DNA of 64,000 nt from assembly GCF_000334215.1 (NCBI RefSeq), contig NZ_AMQY01000014.1, forward strand, positions 124,001-188,000, given 5' to 3'. The DNA comes from Vreelandella jeotgali Hwa (GTDB taxonomy: Bacteria; Pseudomonadota; Gammaproteobacteria; Pseudomonadales; Halomonadaceae). Both the position numbers and the translations under genes were made by a program. This document shows positions 9,236-19,200 of the stretch, piece by piece. Under the pieces are notes generated by a model. It was not told the origin of the DNA and did not search any database. It saw only the letters and a list, made by a program, of their open reading frames with translations. Every line of letters starts with the position of its first letter. The stretch's first letter is position 1.

Positions 9236-9499
9236 ATGACTCTGAAGACTACCCTGAAAATGTCCGCTGCCGCCGCTTCTTTGGCTCTGCTCGCCGGCTG
9301 TGCTTCCAACAGCGCACTGGAAGAAGTTCGCACCACGGCAGAATCCGCTCAGGCTGATGCCGCTGAAGCACAAAGCACGGCCTCTCAGGCGCTGAACACG
9401 GCCAAGCAGGCGCAGCGTGATGCACGTTCCGCTCTGCAGATGTCCGAGAAGAACCGCGAAGAAATGAACCGCATGTTCGAGCGCTCCATGCAGAAGTAA
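9236..9499 (+). CDS. Small Lpp/OprI-like outer-membrane lipoprotein
   Basis: An 87-residue abundant-type lipoprotein. The signal ends in LLAGC (Cys22); the mature 66 residues form an Ala-rich heptad coiled coil (EEVRTTAESAQADAAEAQS and onward), like the Braun lipoprotein and OprI trimer. It ends in MQK, and a terminal Lys is what L,D-transpeptidases attach to diaminopimelate in Lpp. It has a strong promoter, a long structured leader and its own terminator. The L,D-transpeptidase gene lies immediately upstream. Covalent attachment to peptidoglycan is inferred, not shown. Confidence 0.9.
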   Translation: MTLKTTLKMSAAAASLALLAGCASNSALEEVRTTAESAQADAAEAQSTASQALNTAKQAQRDARSALQMSEKNREEMNRMFERSMQK

Positions 9500-9566
9500 G
9501 ATGGCATGAAGCCGCATGGCGCCTGACACTACGTCCCGGTGCCATGTGGTGGCTATCGAACAGCGC

Positions 9567-9594
9567 AAAAAACCCTGCTTCGGCAGGGTTTTTT
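9567..9594. terminator. Bidirectional terminator after the Lpp-like gene and mfd
   Basis: AAAAAA, the stem CCCTGC-TTCG-GCAGGG with an ultrastable UUCG-type loop, then TTTTTT. Symmetric, so it serves both the plus-strand lipoprotein gene and the converging mfd. Confidence 0.92.
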
Positions 9595-9639
9595 GCTGTC
9601 CGGCTGTTGGGCCGGGCCGCCGCCGGCCCGGCGATGGAA

Positions 9640-12600
9640 TCAGGCGGCAGAGGCCTGGTGGTTGAGGGTGTTCAGCAGGGCTTCCAGCTGCTCAAAGCGG
9701 GCATCGGCGCTTTCCATGGGCAGGTTGAAGCGCAGGGTGTCCGAGCCGTCCAGCTGGTAGGTATCGGGCGCGCCCTGAATCAGGTTGACCAGCGTCATGG
9801 GGTCAACCCGGGTATCGCCGGCAAAGAGGATGCGCCCGCGCGTTTCTCCGGCTTCCAGCCGCTGGATTCCCAGCTGTTCGGCGCGCTGGCGCAGTCGGGT
9901 CTGACGTATCAGGTGCTTGAGCGGCGTGGGCAGAAGCCCGAAGCGGTCGATCAGCTCGACCTGTAGCTCCCGGAGTTCGTGATTGTCGGTGGTGTTGGCG
10001 ATGCGCTTGTAGATCACCAGTCGCTGCTGAACATCGTGCACATAGTCCTGGGGAATCAGCGCCGGCAGGTTCAGGCTGATTTCCACGCCGCTGTCGAAGG
10101 GCGCGTCCAGGTTGGGCGTCTTGCCGGCACGGATGGCCTTGACCGCCCGGTCGAGCATTTCCATGTACAGCGTATAGCCGATGGTTTCCATCTGACCGCT
10201 CTGTTCATCGCCCAATAGCTCCCCGGCGCCGCGGATTTCCATGTCATGGCTCGCCAGGGTAAAGCCGGCGCCAAGGTCATCCGACGTGCTGATCGCTTCC
10301 AGGCGCTTGAGCGCATCCCGGGTCATGGACTTGGGCGGCGGCGTCAGCAGGTAGGCATACGCCTGGTGGTGGCTACGCCCCACGCGTCCGCGCAGCTGGT
10401 GCAGCTGGGCCAGGCCGAACTTGTCGGCGCGTTCGATCAGGATGGTATTTGCGCTGGGAACGTCGATGCCGGTTTCGATGATGGTCGAGCACACCAGGAC
10501 GTTGAAACGCCGATGGTAGAAGTCCGACATGATCCGCTCCAGGCTGCGCTCGGGCAGCTGGCCGTGGGCAACGGCCACCCGGGCATCGGGCACCAGCTCG
10601 CGGATTTTCTCGGCGGCGTTGTCGATGGTCTTGACTTCGTTGTGCAGCACATAGACCTGGCCGCCGCGCAGGATTTCACGCAGCAGAGCCTCCTTGATGG
10701 TGCCGTCGGCGCGCTGCTGCACGAACGTCTTGACCGAGAGCCGGCGCGCCGGCGGGGTGGCAATGATCGACAGGTCGCGAATACCGCTCATGGCCATGTT
10801 GAGCGTGCGCGGGATGGGCGTGGCGGTGAGCGTCAGGATGTCGATTTCGGCGCGCAGCGTCTTGAGCTTTTCCTTTTGTGCGACGCCGAAGCGGTGCTCC
10901 TCGTCGATGACCAGCAGCCCCATCTGCGGCAGCTCGACGCTTTTCGACAGCAGCTTGTGGGTACCGATGACGATATCGGTCTGGCCGTTCTTGACCCGGT
11001 TGAGTGCCTCGGTGGCTCCCTTGCCGCCCGTCGCGCGGGACAGCAGGCTGACGTTGACGGCGGTATCCGCAAAGCGGTCGCGGAAGTTTTCAAAATGCTG
11101 GCGGGCCAGCAGGGTAGTGGGTACCAGCACAACGACCTGACGCCCCGACTGCACCGCGAGGAACGCCGCGCGCATGGCGACCTCGGTCTTGCCGAAGCCG
11201 ACGTCGCCGCAGACTACACGGTCCATCGGCTGGGGGGCGGTGAGGTCGTCGACCACGGCGTCGATGGCGGCTTTCTGGTCGGGCGTTTCCTCGAACGGGA
11301 AGCTGGCCGCAAAGCGCTGGTAGTCATCCCCCGGCGCATCGTGAATCACGCCCTGTCGGGCTTCCCGGCGGGCATAGATATCCAGCAGCTCGGCGGCGGT
11401 ATCGCGGACTTTTTCGGCCGCTTTTTTACGGGCTTTTTCCCACTGCTCGGATCCCAGCTTGTGCAGCGGCGCGAGGTCGTCGTCGGCGCCGCTGTAGCGC
11501 GAAATCAGGTGCAGGTTGTCCACCGGCACATAGAGTTTGGCGCCACCGGCGTATTCCAGCGAGAGGAATTCGCTCGCCTGGCCGCCGGCATCCAGCGCTT
11601 CCAGTCCGCGATAGCGCCCCACGCCGTGGGCCTGGTGCACCACCGGCGCGCCGGGCTTGAGCTCGGACAGATGGCGCACGGCGAATTCGTTGTCGTCGGT
11701 CGCCCGGGCCTGACGCCGGCTCTGACGGACCACCTCGCCGAACAGCTCGGTTTCCGTCATCACCGCAATGTCGGGATTTTCCAGCCAGAGGCCGGCGTCG
11801 ACCTGCCCCTCGGTCAGGGCAAAGTGCTCGCTGCCGTCGAGAAAAGCGGCAAAGCCGTCGACGTGGGGCAGCGTCAGCGACAGCGGCGCGAGCAGATCTT
11901 CAAGCGCTTCGCGCCGGCCCCGGGATTCGGCCACAAACAGGATTCGGGTGTCGGGATGGGTGTCGATAAAATGTGACAGCGCCGCCAGCGGTGTTTGCCG
12001 GCGGGCGTTGATGGCCACGTCCGGCGGCTGCAGGGCATCGGGAGTTCGAGCATGGCGGTGTTGCGTGTCGTCGGTCAGCTCGATGCGCGGACGCCGGTTG
12101 ATGGCGGCAAAGATGTCGCTGACCGGCCAGAAGGCTCGGTGCGGCGGCAGCAGTGGGCGCGTGGGGTCCACGCCCAGATTGGTATGGCGTTCGACAATCG
12201 CGTTCCAGTGCTGCTCGGCGGCGTCGAATACCCCGGGCAGCAAGGCGACGTGGGTGCTCTCGGTCAGGTGATCGAAAAGCGAGGCGGTGTCTTCGAAGAA
12301 CAGCGGCAGATACTGTTCCAGCCCCGGTGACGGAATGGCCTTGAGCGCGTCGTTGTACAGCGGACATTGACGCGGATCGACATCGAACAGCGTCTCGAAC
12401 TGTTCGCGGAAGCAGGCAATGGCGCTGCGCGACAGCGAATACTCGTGGGCGGGCAGCAGCTCCACGCGCTCGACCTTTTCGCTGGAGCGCTGGGAACCGG
12501 GGTCGAAATAGCGCAGGGTGTCGATTTCGTCGTCGAAGAGGTCAATACGCACGGGCTGCTCCATGCCCATGGCGTAGAGGTCGATCAGCGCGCCGCGGAT

Positions 12601-13089
12601 GGCGTACTCGCCGGGCTCGTAGACGGTTTCCACCGCGCGATAGCCCGCGCGGGTCAGCGACTCACGCAGCTGCTCGCGGTCCAGGGTATCGCCGGCGGTG
12701 AGGGTGAGAACGCGCCCGGCAATGTAGTCCACCGGCGGCAGGCGCTGCATCAGCGTATTGACCGGCACCAGAACGATGCCGTGAATCCCGCCTTGAAGCC
12801 GGCGCAGCGTGCGCAGCCGGGCCGAAACGATATCCTGATGCGGAGAAAAACTGTCGTAGGGCAGTGTTTCCCAGTCGGGAAACGGCAGTACCGGCACGTC
12901 GCTGTAGAAGGCCAGCGTTTGCTCCAGGCGCTGAGCGCTGGCCGTGTCGGGCGTAATCACCAGCAGCGGTGCCTGCCGGGCCGCTCGGGCCAGCGCCAGC
13001 GCCGCTGCGCTGCCGGGGGGTGACGTCCAGAAAAGCGTATCGCGGCTGCCCCGGGGCGTGGGTGGATCAAGCAGTGAAAAAGTCGGCAT
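9640..13089 (-). CDS. mfd: Transcription-repair coupling factor Mfd
   Basis: ATP-driven translocase that removes RNA polymerase stalled at DNA lesions and recruits UvrA. The 1149-residue length is normal. The order is an N-terminal UvrB-homology region, an RNA-polymerase-interacting domain (near 490-570), and a RecG-like motor with Walker A GDVGFGKTE near 630 and the DEEH box near 730, followed by the TRG motif region and the C-terminal autoinhibitory domain. Start codon at 13089. It is divergent from gap, with a repeat array between the two. Confidence 0.97.
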   Translation of the reverse strand: MPTFSLLDPPTPRGSRDTLFWTSPPGSAAALALARAARQAPLLVITPDTASAQRLEQTLAFYSDVPVLPFPDWETLPYDSFSPHQDIVSARLRTLRRLQGGIHGIVLVPVNTLMQRLPPVDYIAGRVLTLTAGDTLDREQLRESLTRAGYRAVETVYEPGEYAIRGALIDLYAMGMEQPVRIDLFDDEIDTLRYFDPGSQRSSEKVERVELLPAHEYSLSRSAIACFREQFETLFDVDPRQCPLYNDALKAIPSPGLEQYLPLFFEDTASLFDHLTESTHVALLPGVFDAAEQHWNAIVERHTNLGVDPTRPLLPPHRAFWPVSDIFAAINRRPRIELTDDTQHRHARTPDALQPPDVAINARRQTPLAALSHFIDTHPDTRILFVAESRGRREALEDLLAPLSLTLPHVDGFAAFLDGSEHFALTEGQVDAGLWLENPDIAVMTETELFGEVVRQSRRQARATDDNEFAVRHLSELKPGAPVVHQAHGVGRYRGLEALDAGGQASEFLSLEYAGGAKLYVPVDNLHLISRYSGADDDLAPLHKLGSEQWEKARKKAAEKVRDTAAELLDIYARREARQGVIHDAPGDDYQRFAASFPFEETPDQKAAIDAVVDDLTAPQPMDRVVCGDVGFGKTEVAMRAAFLAVQSGRQVVVLVPTTLLARQHFENFRDRFADTAVNVSLLSRATGGKGATEALNRVKNGQTDIVIGTHKLLSKSVELPQMGLLVIDEEHRFGVAQKEKLKTLRAEIDILTLTATPIPRTLNMAMSGIRDLSIIATPPARRLSVKTFVQQRADGTIKEALLREILRGGQVYVLHNEVKTIDNAAEKIRELVPDARVAVAHGQLPERSLERIMSDFYHRRFNVLVCSTIIETGIDVPSANTILIERADKFGLAQLHQLRGRVGRSHHQAYAYLLTPPPKSMTRDALKRLEAISTSDDLGAGFTLASHDMEIRGAGELLGDEQSGQMETIGYTLYMEMLDRAVKAIRAGKTPNLDAPFDSGVEISLNLPALIPQDYVHDVQQRLVIYKRIANTTDNHELRELQVELIDRFGLLPTPLKHLIRQTRLRQRAEQLGIQRLEAGETRGRILFAGDTRVDPMTLVNLIQGAPDTYQLDGSDTLRFNLPMESADARFEQLEALLNTLNHQASAA

Positions 13090-13108
13090 AGTCAGTCATG
13101 GAAGCAGG

Positions 13109-13182
13109 GTTGAGCGTAAACGGGGTTGAGCGAAAATGTGCGTAAACGATGTTGAGCGTAAGCAATGTTGCGCATAAACAAT
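13109..13182. repeat. Five-copy GTTGAGCGTAAAC-like array between mfd and gap
   Basis: Degenerate units resembling GTTGAGCGTAAACRAT start at 13109, 13125, 13138, 13151 and 13167 (spacings 16, 13, 13 and 16 bp). The array begins 20 bp before the mfd start codon (minus strand), so it sits in the mfd leader; it is 210 bp upstream of the chosen gap start. The rest of this 302-bp spacer (13090-13391) shows no gene. Confidence 0.85.
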
Positions 13183-13391
13183 ATGAAGGAAACGCGGGAT
13201 TGTACATCATCAGCCGGGCCGGGTTGCACGAAACCTGTACGGCACGGGCCGCGATGGTGGGTCAGGGCGCCGGGCCGGAGGCGTGTAGCCCCTTTACAGT
13301 GGCTGCGACCATCCAGTGATTGCGATGCGGGTTTCAGGTCGGGATAATGCGCGCTACCAATCCCTTCCTTTATTACCCAGAGAGGTCGCAC

Positions 13392-14861
13392 GTGAGTCAG
13401 CCGACGCATGAAAACGTTTTTCAGGAATGGCAGGGCAACGAGGCCCTGGCCGAGCAGATGATTCCGCTGGTCGGGCGTCTGTACCGCCAAAACAACGTTG
13501 TGGCCACCATGTTCGGCCGCTCGCTGATCAAGCAATCGGTCATCCGCATTCTGAAAGATCATCGGTTTGTGCGCAAAATCGAGGGGACCGAGCTGTCGGT
13601 TGCCGATACCTACCCGATCGTCAAGGCGATGAGCGAGCTCAACCTGGGGTCGGCGCACGTCGATGTGGGCAAGCTCGCGGTACTCTTCAAGCACCAGGGC
13701 GGCGGTGATGTCGAGGCTTTCCTGCGTCGGGAGCTGCACGATATCGTCGATGCCTACCAGCCCGGTTCCAGCACCGGCGAGCCTCAGGACGTGGTGCTCT
13801 ACGGCTTTGGCCGCATCGGCCGCCTGCTGGCGCGGGTGATGATCGAGAAAGCCGGCGGCGGCAACCTGCTGCGCCTGCGGGCGATCGTCGTGCGGGGCCG
13901 CGGTGACGTGGCCAAAGACCTGCAGAAGCGTGCCAGCCTGCTGCGCCGCGATTCCGTACACGGCCCTTTCGAGGGCAGTATCGACGTGGATACCGAGGCG
14001 CGCACGTTGATTGTCAACGGCAACGTCATCCAGATGATCTACGCCGACTCTCCCGGCGATATCGACTATACCGACTACGGTATCAACCACGCCGTGGTCG
14101 TCGACAACACCGGCATCTGGCGTGACGAAGACGGCCTGGGGCAGCATCTGGAGTGCCCGGGCGCCTCCCGGGCCATCCTCACGGCGCCGGGCAAGGGCAA
14201 TATCAAGAATATCGTCTACGGCATCAACCACGATGACATCCAGGCAGACGACCGCATCCTCTCGGCGGCGTCCTGCACTACCAACGCCATCGTGCCGGTG
14301 CTCAAGGTCATCAACGATCGGTATCGGGTCAGGACCGGCCACGTCGAAACCGTTCACGCCTATACCAACGATCAGAACCTGATCGACAACTACCACAAGG
14401 GCGATCGTCGCGGCCGCAGCGCGGCGCTGAACATGGTGCTGACCGAAACCGGCGCGGCCAAGGCGGTGGCCAAGGCGCTGCCCGAGCTGGAAGGCAAGCT
14501 GACCGGCAATGCCATTCGCGTTCCCACCCCCAACGTGTCCATGGCGATTCTCAACCTGACGCTGGAAAACGACACCGACGCCCAGTCACTCAATGACTAC
14601 CTGCGCGAGATGTCGATTCACTCGGCTTACCAGAAGCAGATTGACTACGTGGATTCGGCCGAGGTGGTGTCGTCGGACTTTGTGGGCAATCGCAAGGCGG
14701 GTATCGTCGACGCCAAGGCCACCATCGCCAGCGATCACCACGCCGTGGTCTACCTCTGGTACGACAACGAGTTCGGCTACAGCTGTCAGGTCATTCGCCT
14801 GCTGCAGGAAATGTCTCACGTCAACTTCCTCAAGCTGCCCCACGAAGACAAACTGACCTGA
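13392..14861 (+). CDS. gap: Glyceraldehyde-3-phosphate dehydrogenase, long form
   Basis: Oxidises glyceraldehyde-3-phosphate to 1,3-bisphosphoglycerate (or the reverse). I chose the GTG at 13392 because AGAGGT lies just before it; this gives 489 residues. The NAD-binding GFGRIGR is at about 138-144 and the catalytic Cys at about 295 in SAASCTTNAI. An N-terminal region of about 130 residues precedes the Rossmann fold, which the ordinary 330-residue enzyme lacks; similar long forms sit beside mfd in pseudomonads. A gene for the short GAPDH, if present, is outside this window. Confidence 0.92.
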   Translation: MSQPTHENVFQEWQGNEALAEQMIPLVGRLYRQNNVVATMFGRSLIKQSVIRILKDHRFVRKIEGTELSVADTYPIVKAMSELNLGSAHVDVGKLAVLFKHQGGGDVEAFLRRELHDIVDAYQPGSSTGEPQDVVLYGFGRIGRLLARVMIEKAGGGNLLRLRAIVVRGRGDVAKDLQKRASLLRRDSVHGPFEGSIDVDTEARTLIVNGNVIQMIYADSPGDIDYTDYGINHAVVVDNTGIWRDEDGLGQHLECPGASRAILTAPGKGNIKNIVYGINHDDIQADDRILSAASCTTNAIVPVLKVINDRYRVRTGHVETVHAYTNDQNLIDNYHKGDRRGRSAALNMVLTETGAAKAVAKALPELEGKLTGNAIRVPTPNVSMAILNLTLENDTDAQSLNDYLREMSIHSAYQKQIDYVDSAEVVSSDFVGNRKAGIVDAKATIASDHHAVVYLWYDNEFGYSCQVIRLLQEMSHVNFLKLPHEDKLT

Positions 14862-14877
14862 TCGCCGCAAGCGGATC

Positions 14878-14903
14878 AAAACGCCACCTTCGGGTGGCGT
14901 TTT
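14878..14903 (+). terminator. Rho-independent terminator of gap
   Basis: AAAACGCCACC, a TTCG loop and GGTGGCGTTTT form an 11-bp hairpin 17 bp after the gap stop codon; the T run is short but followed by weakly paired sequence. Confidence 0.85.
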
Positions 14904-14972
14904 GCATGCTGGTTGCCGCATTGACAAGCGGGCGCATCGGGCCTGTATCGCCTTTGGTCGGCTGTCCTGATC

Positions 14973-15001
14973 TGGCCATTGGGCGCGCTTATCTTTATAA
15001 T
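14973..15001 (+). promoter_or_regulatory. Putative promoter of the nqr operon
   Basis: A TATAAT at 14996-15001 is preceded at 17 bp by TGGCCA (14973-14978; four of six matches to TTGACA). It would give a leader of about 125 nt before nqrA. Confidence 0.45.
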
Positions 15002-15131
15002 GTGGTTGATTTTCGGGGTGGTTCGGGCACTGCTTGAGCCGGACTGGTCAACATTCCAAACGGATAACAAGAAGTCGATTCCTTTCGAACCCCTTATCTT
15101 CGTATATCCGATCCATCAACTGGGCGAGACT

Positions 15132-16493
15132 ATGATCGAAGTCAAAAAAGGCCTGGATCTTCCCATCACGGGGGCACCCGAGCGGCGTATCGACGATGCG
15201 CAGCCGGTGCGTCACGTGGCGATCCTGGGTACTGACTATGTCGGCATGAAACCGACGATGGAAGTACAGACAGGGGAGAAGGTCAAACTGGGCCAATTGC
15301 TCTTCACCGACAAGAAAATCGCGGGGGTTCGCTTCACCGCGCCTGCTGCCGGTGAGGTTGTCGCCATCAACCGTGGCGAAAAGCGTCGCTTGCTGTCTGT
15401 CGTGATCAAGGTCGACGAGAGCGCTGAAGCGGGCGAGGAGGCCGTGTCCTTCACGGCGCACGAGCGCAATACTCTCGGTGGTCTGGAGCGTCAGACCGTT
15501 GTTGATCAGCTGGTGGAGTCGGGCCTGTGGACGGCGCTGCGGACGCGCCCCTACTCGCGCACCCCGGCTATCGACAGCCAGCCGGCCGATATTTTCGTGA
15601 CCGCCGTGGATACCCATCCGCTGAGCCCGGACCCGGCGACCGTGGTCAATGAGGCGCCCGAAGCCTTCGAGGACGGCCTGAAGGTATTGTCCCGCCTGAC
15701 CCAGGGCCGGGTTTACCTCTGTACCGGCCAGGGAGCGTCCATTCCCGGCAGCGATATCGACGGCGTGCAGGCAGAAGCCTTTGGCGGGCCGCACCCGGCC
15801 GGCCTGGTGGGGACACATATTCATCACCTGTCGCCCGTTGCCCTGCACAAGCAGGTCTGGCACATCGGCTATCAGGACGTGATCGCCGTGGGCAAGCTGT
15901 TTGTACAGGGTAAGCTCGATGTCAGTCGCGTCATGGCCGTGGCCGGGCCGCGTGCCGAGTCACCCCGGCTTTTGCGCACGCGGGTGGGTGCCTGTACCGA
16001 CGAACTGCTCGCCGATGAAATCATCAAGCCCGATGACACCCGGGTGATTTCCGGCTCGGTCTTTTCCGGCTTTGCCGCCGAAGGCAGCCTGAGCTATGCC
16101 GGCCGTTTTGATAACCAGTTCAGCCTGATCGAAGAGGGCAACAAGCGCAGCTTCATGGGCTGGCTATCCCCGGGCAGCGATCGCCACTCCGTCCTCGGGA
16201 TCTACCTGTCCAAAGTCAAGGGGCTGTTCAACTATGCGCCGACGACCTCGACCAACGGCTCCGAGCGCGCCATGGTCCCGGTAGGGGCGTATGAAAAGAT
16301 AATGCCGCTGGATATCATGCCGACGCAGCTGCTGCGTTCGCTGATCGTGGGGGACATTGAGGTTGCCATGCAGCTTGGATGTCTGGAGCTGGATGAAGAA
16401 GATCTGGCACTGTGCACGTACGTCTGCCCCGGCAAGTACGAGTACGGCCCCATCCTGCGTGACAATCTTACCCTGATCGAGAAAGAGGCCTGA
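15132..16493 (+). CDS. nqrA: Na+-translocating NADH:quinone reductase subunit A
   Basis: Peripheral subunit of the sodium-pumping respiratory NADH:ubiquinone reductase, implicated in quinone binding. The 453-residue product starts [12 protein letters not shown], the usual N-terminus of the family; the frame is open further upstream to 14979 but that extension is not NqrA-like. Recognisable blocks are [13 protein letters not shown] and, at the C-terminus, [16 protein letters not shown]. First gene of a tight operon; its stop overlaps the nqrB start (TGATG). Confidence 0.96.
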   Translation: MIEVKKGLDLPITGAPERRIDDAQPVRHVAILGTDYVGMKPTMEVQTGEKVKLGQLLFTDKKIAGVRFTAPAAGEVVAINRGEKRRLLSVVIKVDESAEAGEEAVSFTAHERNTLGGLERQTVVDQLVESGLWTALRTRPYSRTPAIDSQPADIFVTAVDTHPLSPDPATVVNEAPEAFEDGLKVLSRLTQGRVYLCTGQGASIPGSDIDGVQAEAFGGPHPAGLVGTHIHHLSPVALHKQVWHIGYQDVIAVGKLFVQGKLDVSRVMAVAGPRAESPRLLRTRVGACTDELLADEIIKPDDTRVISGSVFSGFAAEGSLSYAGRFDNQFSLIEEGNKRSFMGWLSPGSDRHSVLGIYLSKVKGLFNYAPTTSTNGSERAMVPVGAYEKIMPLDIMPTQLLRSLIVGDIEVAMQLGCLELDEEDLALCTYVCPGKYEYGPILRDNLTLIEKEA

Positions 16494-17719
16494 TGATGGG
16501 TATTCGACAAACCCTCGAGCGTATCGAGCCGCATTTTCACAAGGGCGGCAAGTACGAGAAGTTCTATCCGCTGTTCGAGGCGGTAGACACCATTTTCTAC
16601 ACCCCGCCCGACGTTACCAAGACCACGGCCCACGTCCGCGACGGTATCGATCTCAAGCGCATGATGATCACCGTCTGGCTGTGTACCTTCCCGGCGATGT
16701 TTTTCGGCATGTGGAATGCCGGCTGGCAGGCCAATACCGCCATCGAAGCCGGCTATGCGTCCATGGACGGCTGGCGCGAAGCGCTGATGATGGTGCTGGC
16801 ATCCGGGCACAACGCCGACAGCCTCTGGGCCAACTTCGTTCTGGGCGCCACCTACTTCCTGCCGATTTATCTGGTGACCTTCGTCATCGGCGGTTTCTGG
16901 GAAGTGCTGTTTGCCATCAAGCGCGGCCACGAGGTCAACGAGGGCTTTTTTGTGACCTCGGTGCTCTACGCGCTGATCCTGCCGGCGACGATTCCGCTCT
17001 GGCAGGTGGCGCTGGGGATTACCTTCGGCGTGGTGATCGGCAAGGAGGTTTTCGGCGGCACCGGCAAGAACTTCCTCAACCCGGCGCTGACCGGCCGTGC
17101 CTTCCTGTATTTTGCCTATCCGGCGCAGATTTCCGGTGACTCCATCTGGGTCGCAGCCGATGGCTATACCGGTGCTACGGCGCTGTCCATGGCGTTTCAG
17201 AATGGCATGGACCAGGTGGCTTCCTCCTTTAGCTGGTGGGATGCGTTCTGGGGCTTTATCCCCGGCTCGGTGGGCGAGGTATCGACCTTTGCCATTCTGA
17301 TCGGCGCGGTGGTCCTGCTCTGGACCGGCATCGCTTCCTGGCGCATCATGCTGGGCGTGTGTCTGGGCATGATCGCCACCAGTACGCTGTTCAACCTGAT
17401 CGGTTCCGACAGTAACGCCATGTTCGCCATGCCCTGGTACTGGCACCTGGTCGTGGGCGGCTTCGCCTTTGGTACCGTGTTCATGGCCACCGATCCGGTA
17501 TCGGCATCCATGACCAATCCGGGGCGCCTGCTGTTCGGCATACTGATCGGCTTCATGACCGTGCTGATTCGTGTGGTCAACCCGGCATTCCCCGAGGGCA
17601 TCATGTTGGCGATCCTGTTTGCCAACCTCTTTGCGCCGCTGATTGATCACTTCTTTGTCCAGGCCAACGTCAAGCGCCGTATCAAGCGCGTGGGCGTGCC
17701 GGCCGAGGAGACTGCCTGA
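16493..17719 (+). CDS. nqrB: Na+-translocating NADH:quinone reductase subunit B
   Basis: Multi-pass membrane subunit that carries a covalently linked FMN and forms part of the Na+ path. It has 408 residues with about nine or ten hydrophobic segments. The flavinylation site is Thr229 in the YTGATALS motif. The start ATG overlaps the last base of the nqrA stop and the nqrC start overlaps its own stop, showing strong translational coupling. Confidence 0.96.
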   Translation: MMGIRQTLERIEPHFHKGGKYEKFYPLFEAVDTIFYTPPDVTKTTAHVRDGIDLKRMMITVWLCTFPAMFFGMWNAGWQANTAIEAGYASMDGWREALMMVLASGHNADSLWANFVLGATYFLPIYLVTFVIGGFWEVLFAIKRGHEVNEGFFVTSVLYALILPATIPLWQVALGITFGVVIGKEVFGGTGKNFLNPALTGRAFLYFAYPAQISGDSIWVAADGYTGATALSMAFQNGMDQVASSFSWWDAFWGFIPGSVGEVSTFAILIGAVVLLWTGIASWRIMLGVCLGMIATSTLFNLIGSDSNAMFAMPWYWHLVVGGFAFGTVFMATDPVSASMTNPGRLLFGILIGFMTVLIRVVNPAFPEGIMLAILFANLFAPLIDHFFVQANVKRRIKRVGVPAEETA

Positions 17720-18528
17720 TGGGTAACAATTCGATCAAAAAGACGCTGATCGTGGCGTTTGCGCTGTGTATCGTCTGCTCCGTGATCGTATCCACGGCGG
17801 CGGTAGCCCTGCGCCCGCAGCAGCAGCTCAACCAGGAGCTGGATCGCAAGACCAATATCCTCAACGTGGCCAACCTCTACAGCGAGGGCACCGACGTGGA
17901 AAAGGTCTTCAACAACAAGATGCAGGCTCGCGTCGTCGATATGCGTACCGGCGAATATACCGACGAGTTTGATCCCGATACCTTCAATCACTTCGAGGCA
18001 GCGAGCGATCCGGCGACCGGCCGTACGCTTTCCGGACCGGAAGATATTGCCGGGCTGTCGCGGGTCGAGAACTATACGACGGTATATCTGGTGGGCGACC
18101 CCGACGATCCCGACCAGATCGTACTGCCGCTGCGCGGCCAGGGCCTCTGGGGCCTGATGCGCGGCTTCCTCTCGGTGAAGGGCGACGGTAACACTCTCCA
18201 GAGCATTACCTACTATGAGCTGAGTGAAACGCCGGGCCTGGGCGCCGAGGTCAACAATCCGCGCTGGCAGGCGCTCTGGGAAGGCAAGAAGATCTACGAT
18301 GAGAAGGGCGACCTGTCTCCCGCGATTCATCTGTCCAAGAGTGCCAGCGGTGACAACGAGGTCGATGCACTTTCCGGTGCCACGCTGACCAGTAACGGCG
18401 TGACCAACATGCTTCAATTCTGGTTGAGCCCGGAAGGTTTTGGCGAGTATCTGGCCCGGTTCCGCAGCGGAACCAGCCCGGATGACGCGCAAGACGCCGA
18501 CGGCACGCTTGAATCCGAAGGAGCCTAA
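17719..18528 (+). CDS. nqrC: Na+-translocating NADH:quinone reductase subunit C
   Basis: Membrane-anchored periplasmic subunit holding the second covalent FMN. The 269-residue sequence has one N-terminal transmembrane helix (residues about 8-30) and the flavinylation motif [10 protein letters not shown] with the acceptor Thr at about 222. The acidic C-terminal tail ([17 protein letters not shown]) is in keeping with a halophile. It overlaps nqrB by one base and ends two bases before nqrD. Confidence 0.96.
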   Translation: MGNNSIKKTLIVAFALCIVCSVIVSTAAVALRPQQQLNQELDRKTNILNVANLYSEGTDVEKVFNNKMQARVVDMRTGEYTDEFDPDTFNHFEAASDPATGRTLSGPEDIAGLSRVENYTTVYLVGDPDDPDQIVLPLRGQGLWGLMRGFLSVKGDGNTLQSITYYELSETPGLGAEVNNPRWQALWEGKKIYDEKGDLSPAIHLSKSASGDNEVDALSGATLTSNGVTNMLQFWLSPEGFGEYLARFRSGTSPDDAQDADGTLESEGA

Positions 18529-18530
18529 TC

Positions 18531-19199
18531 ATGGCAGACGTCACTCCCAAAAGCGTCCTGACGACGCCGATATTTCAGAATAACCCCATCGCCCTGCAAA
18601 TCCTGGGGATTTGCTCGGCGCTGGCGGTGACTACCAGCATGAGCGTCTCGCTGGTCATGACGGTGGCCGTTATCTTCGTCACCTCGCTGTCCAGCTTTTT
18701 CGTTTCGCTGATTCGCAACCATATTCCCTCGTCGATCCGGATCATCGTGCAGATGACCATCATCGCCTCGCTGGTGATCGTGGTGGATCAGATTCTCAAG
18801 GCCTACGCCTACGAAATCTCCAAGCAGCTGTCGGTCTTTGTCGGCCTGATCATCACCAACTGCATCGTCATGGGTCGCGCTGAAGGCTTTGCGATGTCCA
18901 ACTCGCCGGGGCTGTCGTTCCTCGACGGCGTGGGCAACGGTCTGGGCTACGGCTTTGTGCTGATGGTTGTCGGCTTTGTCCGCGAGCTGCTCGGGTCGGG
19001 TAGCGTTTTCGGTATTACCATCCTGCAAACCGTGCAGGACGGTGGCTGGTACGTGGGCAACGGCCTGCTGCTGCTGCCGCCGTCGGCGTTCTTTGTCATC
19101 GGCCTGCTGATCTGGGTAATGCGTTCCATCAACCCCGACCAGGTGGAAGAGAACGAATTTCAGATGAAGGACAACACCCAGCCGAAGGAGGCCGTATAG
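18531..19199 (+). CDS. nqrD: Na+-translocating NADH:quinone reductase subunit D
   Basis: Integral membrane subunit of 222 residues with six predicted helices. Family features are the [16 protein letters not shown] block with its conserved Cys, one of the ligands of the Fe centre shared between NqrD and NqrE, and the PSAFF/GLLIW segments of the last helix. Homologous to RnfE/RsxE, but the complete nqrA-F context identifies it as NqrD. One base separates it from nqrE. Confidence 0.96.
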   Translation: MADVTPKSVLTTPIFQNNPIALQILGICSALAVTTSMSVSLVMTVAVIFVTSLSSFFVSLIRNHIPSSIRIIVQMTIIASLVIVVDQILKAYAYEISKQLSVFVGLIITNCIVMGRAEGFAMSNSPGLSFLDGVGNGLGYGFVLMVVGFVRELLGSGSVFGITILQTVQDGGWYVGNGLLLLPPSAFFVIGLLIWVMRSINPDQVEENEFQMKDNTQPKEAV

Positions 19200-19200
19200 C

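Noticed and set aside
13092-14396. Minus-strand frame opposite gap
   Set aside because: Antisense to a clear GAPDH and without a ribosome-binding site or family motif.
16232-17650. Minus-strand frame opposite nqrA/nqrB
   Set aside because: His/Gln-rich translation typical of antisense to membrane-protein genes; nqrB is certain.
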